From the NCBI GenBank assembly GCA_949825065.1, contig OX463864.1:17807327-17871326 (forward strand): DNA of 64,000 nucleotides, read 5' to 3'. Source of the DNA: Odontocerum albicorne (taxonomy: Eukaryota > Arthropoda > Insecta > Trichoptera > Odontoceridae). The number at the start of each line of letters is the position of its first letter. Position 1 is the stretch's first letter. The notes beneath the pieces are model-generated. The model ran no database searches. It was not told the origin of the DNA and saw only the letters and a list, made by a program, of their open reading frames with translations. This document shows positions 62,988-64,000 of this stretch, piece after piece. The position numbers and the translations under genes are program-made.

Positions 62988-63290
62988 TTTTTTTATCCGC
63001 TTTGCACGGATTTCTCCTGTTACATAAAGAGGGTCAACTTCTAGCGTTAGCTTATTCGTTAGGAAGAATATCAGCCAGGATTCTTCTCATACTGCTAGGC
63101 AGTACCGAGAATATACCAACAGTGTCATTCAGTTGGTTCAATATCTCTATACCACGCATGACTGAGTGTTTAGCCATGACATTCGTCCTGTAAGTTGGTA
63201 TGTAGAACAGATGGTGATTCCTAGCACGGCTCTATTTATAAGGGACATATAAACTTAGTGCTTCTAGAATCGCGGAACAGTTAAAGCAAT
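62988..63290 (-). pseudogene. LINE-F 3' end, truncated copy
   Basis: A T-run and TTTGCACGGATTTCTCCTG, then the inverse of the LINE-F C-terminal coding text, as at 41985-42290. The minus-strand frame contains ILNQLNDTVGIFSVLPSSMR-like sequence with substitutions. Confidence 0.7.
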
Positions 63291-63429
63291 TATGATTGCC
63301 TATGAGTTGCATGCCTACACCAGGGATTTTCAACTCCAAGATACGATTAATGGGGGCGAAAATAATGATGTCTCCTAACCACACTATTCAACATATCCGC
63401 ATAAGATTTAGTTCACTTGAACGATGTTA

Positions 63430-63640
63430 AACAACCTCAGTGGCTTAATTAGTAAGACGCTAGGTTTCCGCCAGGGGTTTTGGGTTCGATTCCCAATGAT
63501 ATGTACGAGTATGTATGTAAAAATAGTGCAATATATAAATAAAACCATGAATATAGATATAAACATAGCATCTATTTCGGGGTAGGCAGAGATAATAGAA
63601 GTCCACACTTCCCTAGATATTTGAAACTATTGACTTGCTC
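63430..63640 (+). repeat. tRNA-derived SINE-4 copy
   Basis: CCTCAGTGGCTTAATTAGT and AAGACGC (A box), GGGTTCGATTCCCAATG (B box), AATATATAAATAAAACC, GGTAGGCAGAGATAATAG, closely matching 42425-42665 and in the same order relative to LINE-F. Confidence 0.75.
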
Positions 63641-63965
63641 CTATAGGAAGAATATCAGTCAGGATTCTTCTCATACTGCTAGGCGGTACCGAGAATATAT
63701 CAACAGTGTCATTCAGTTGGTTCAATATCTCTATACCACGCGTGACTGAGTGTTCAGCCATGATATTCGTCCTGTAAGTTGGTATGTAGAACAGAGGGTG
63801 ATTCCTTGCACGGCTATATTTATTAGGTACATATAAACTTAGTGCTTCTAGAATCGCGGGACAGTTAAAGCAACCTTGAAAAACCTTAAGTAGGAATATC
63901 GCAATGGAATCTTGCCTTCTTGTTTTGAGGCTACTATAGTTACACGCCGTGAGTATAGTACACAT
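63641..63965 (-). pseudogene. LINE-F C-terminal fragment, best kept copy
   Basis: The minus-strand frame 63965-63627 reads YSSLKTRRQDSIAIFLLK, FQGCFNCPAILEALSLYVPN, ARNHPLFYIPTYRTN, SVTRGIEILNQL and NDTVDIFSVPP. The order SLETRR..., LLKVFxG, CPxILxxLSLYVP, xxLFxIPxxRT, LN..ND..DIF is the extreme C-terminus of Jockey/CR1-type reverse transcriptases. It starts mid-protein and runs off towards the right edge, so the upstream part may lie beyond the window. Confidence 0.82.
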
Positions 63966-64000
63966 GTCATTCTGGTTGTTTAATATTTACACAAATTCAT

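Overview
The window looks like repeat-dense, AT-rich chromosomal DNA from an arthropod, most likely an insect. The signs are an intact mariner element, tRNA-derived SINEs, many 5'-truncated non-LTR retrotransposon ends, Penelope-like element ends and several MITE classes. I see no host gene with exons, no rRNA gene and no functional tRNA gene. The only long undamaged reading frame is the mariner transposase at 40138-41157. The species cannot be fixed from sequence alone.

Layout: 1-8395 is a satellite array of about 26 monomers of roughly 320-340 bp, with a recent 1,806-bp higher-order duplication on the left and a homogenised 337-bp block on the right. From 8.4 to 30 kb lies a mosaic of LINE ends, SINEs, MITEs (a 215-bp TA family, a 393-bp hAT-like element with 8-bp target duplications, a 574-bp TIR element), a deletion derivative of a Tc1/mariner-superfamily transposon and two possible LTRs. 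From 30 to 39 kb are broken mariner copies, a Penelope/SINE mosaic, a TTAA-flanked MITE with a triplicated left end, a LINE with a nested LINE insertion, and a second deletion derivative carrying a captured fragment. The intact mariner is at 39949-41235. From 43.7 to 48.2 kb there are three separate tandem arrays (50-bp, 37-bp and 55-bp units); the 50-bp array comes from a SINE and the 55-bp array from a LINE. At 49.0-50.5 kb sits a clear three-level nest: a Penelope-like end inside a TIR element inside a LINE. The remaining 14 kb repeats the same cast.

How the parts relate: the tRNA-derived SINE-1 shares its 3' part with the 3' end of a Jockey/CR1-like LINE here, so that LINE is its probable mobiliser. 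The Penelope-like ends (seven sites, some head-to-head) carry a motif resembling a hammerhead ribozyme core. Two arrays about 10 kb apart have each amplified the same 55-63-bp piece of one LINE family (LINE-A). LINE families are lettered A to H and SINEs numbered 1 to 4 for this window only; these are working labels, not database names.
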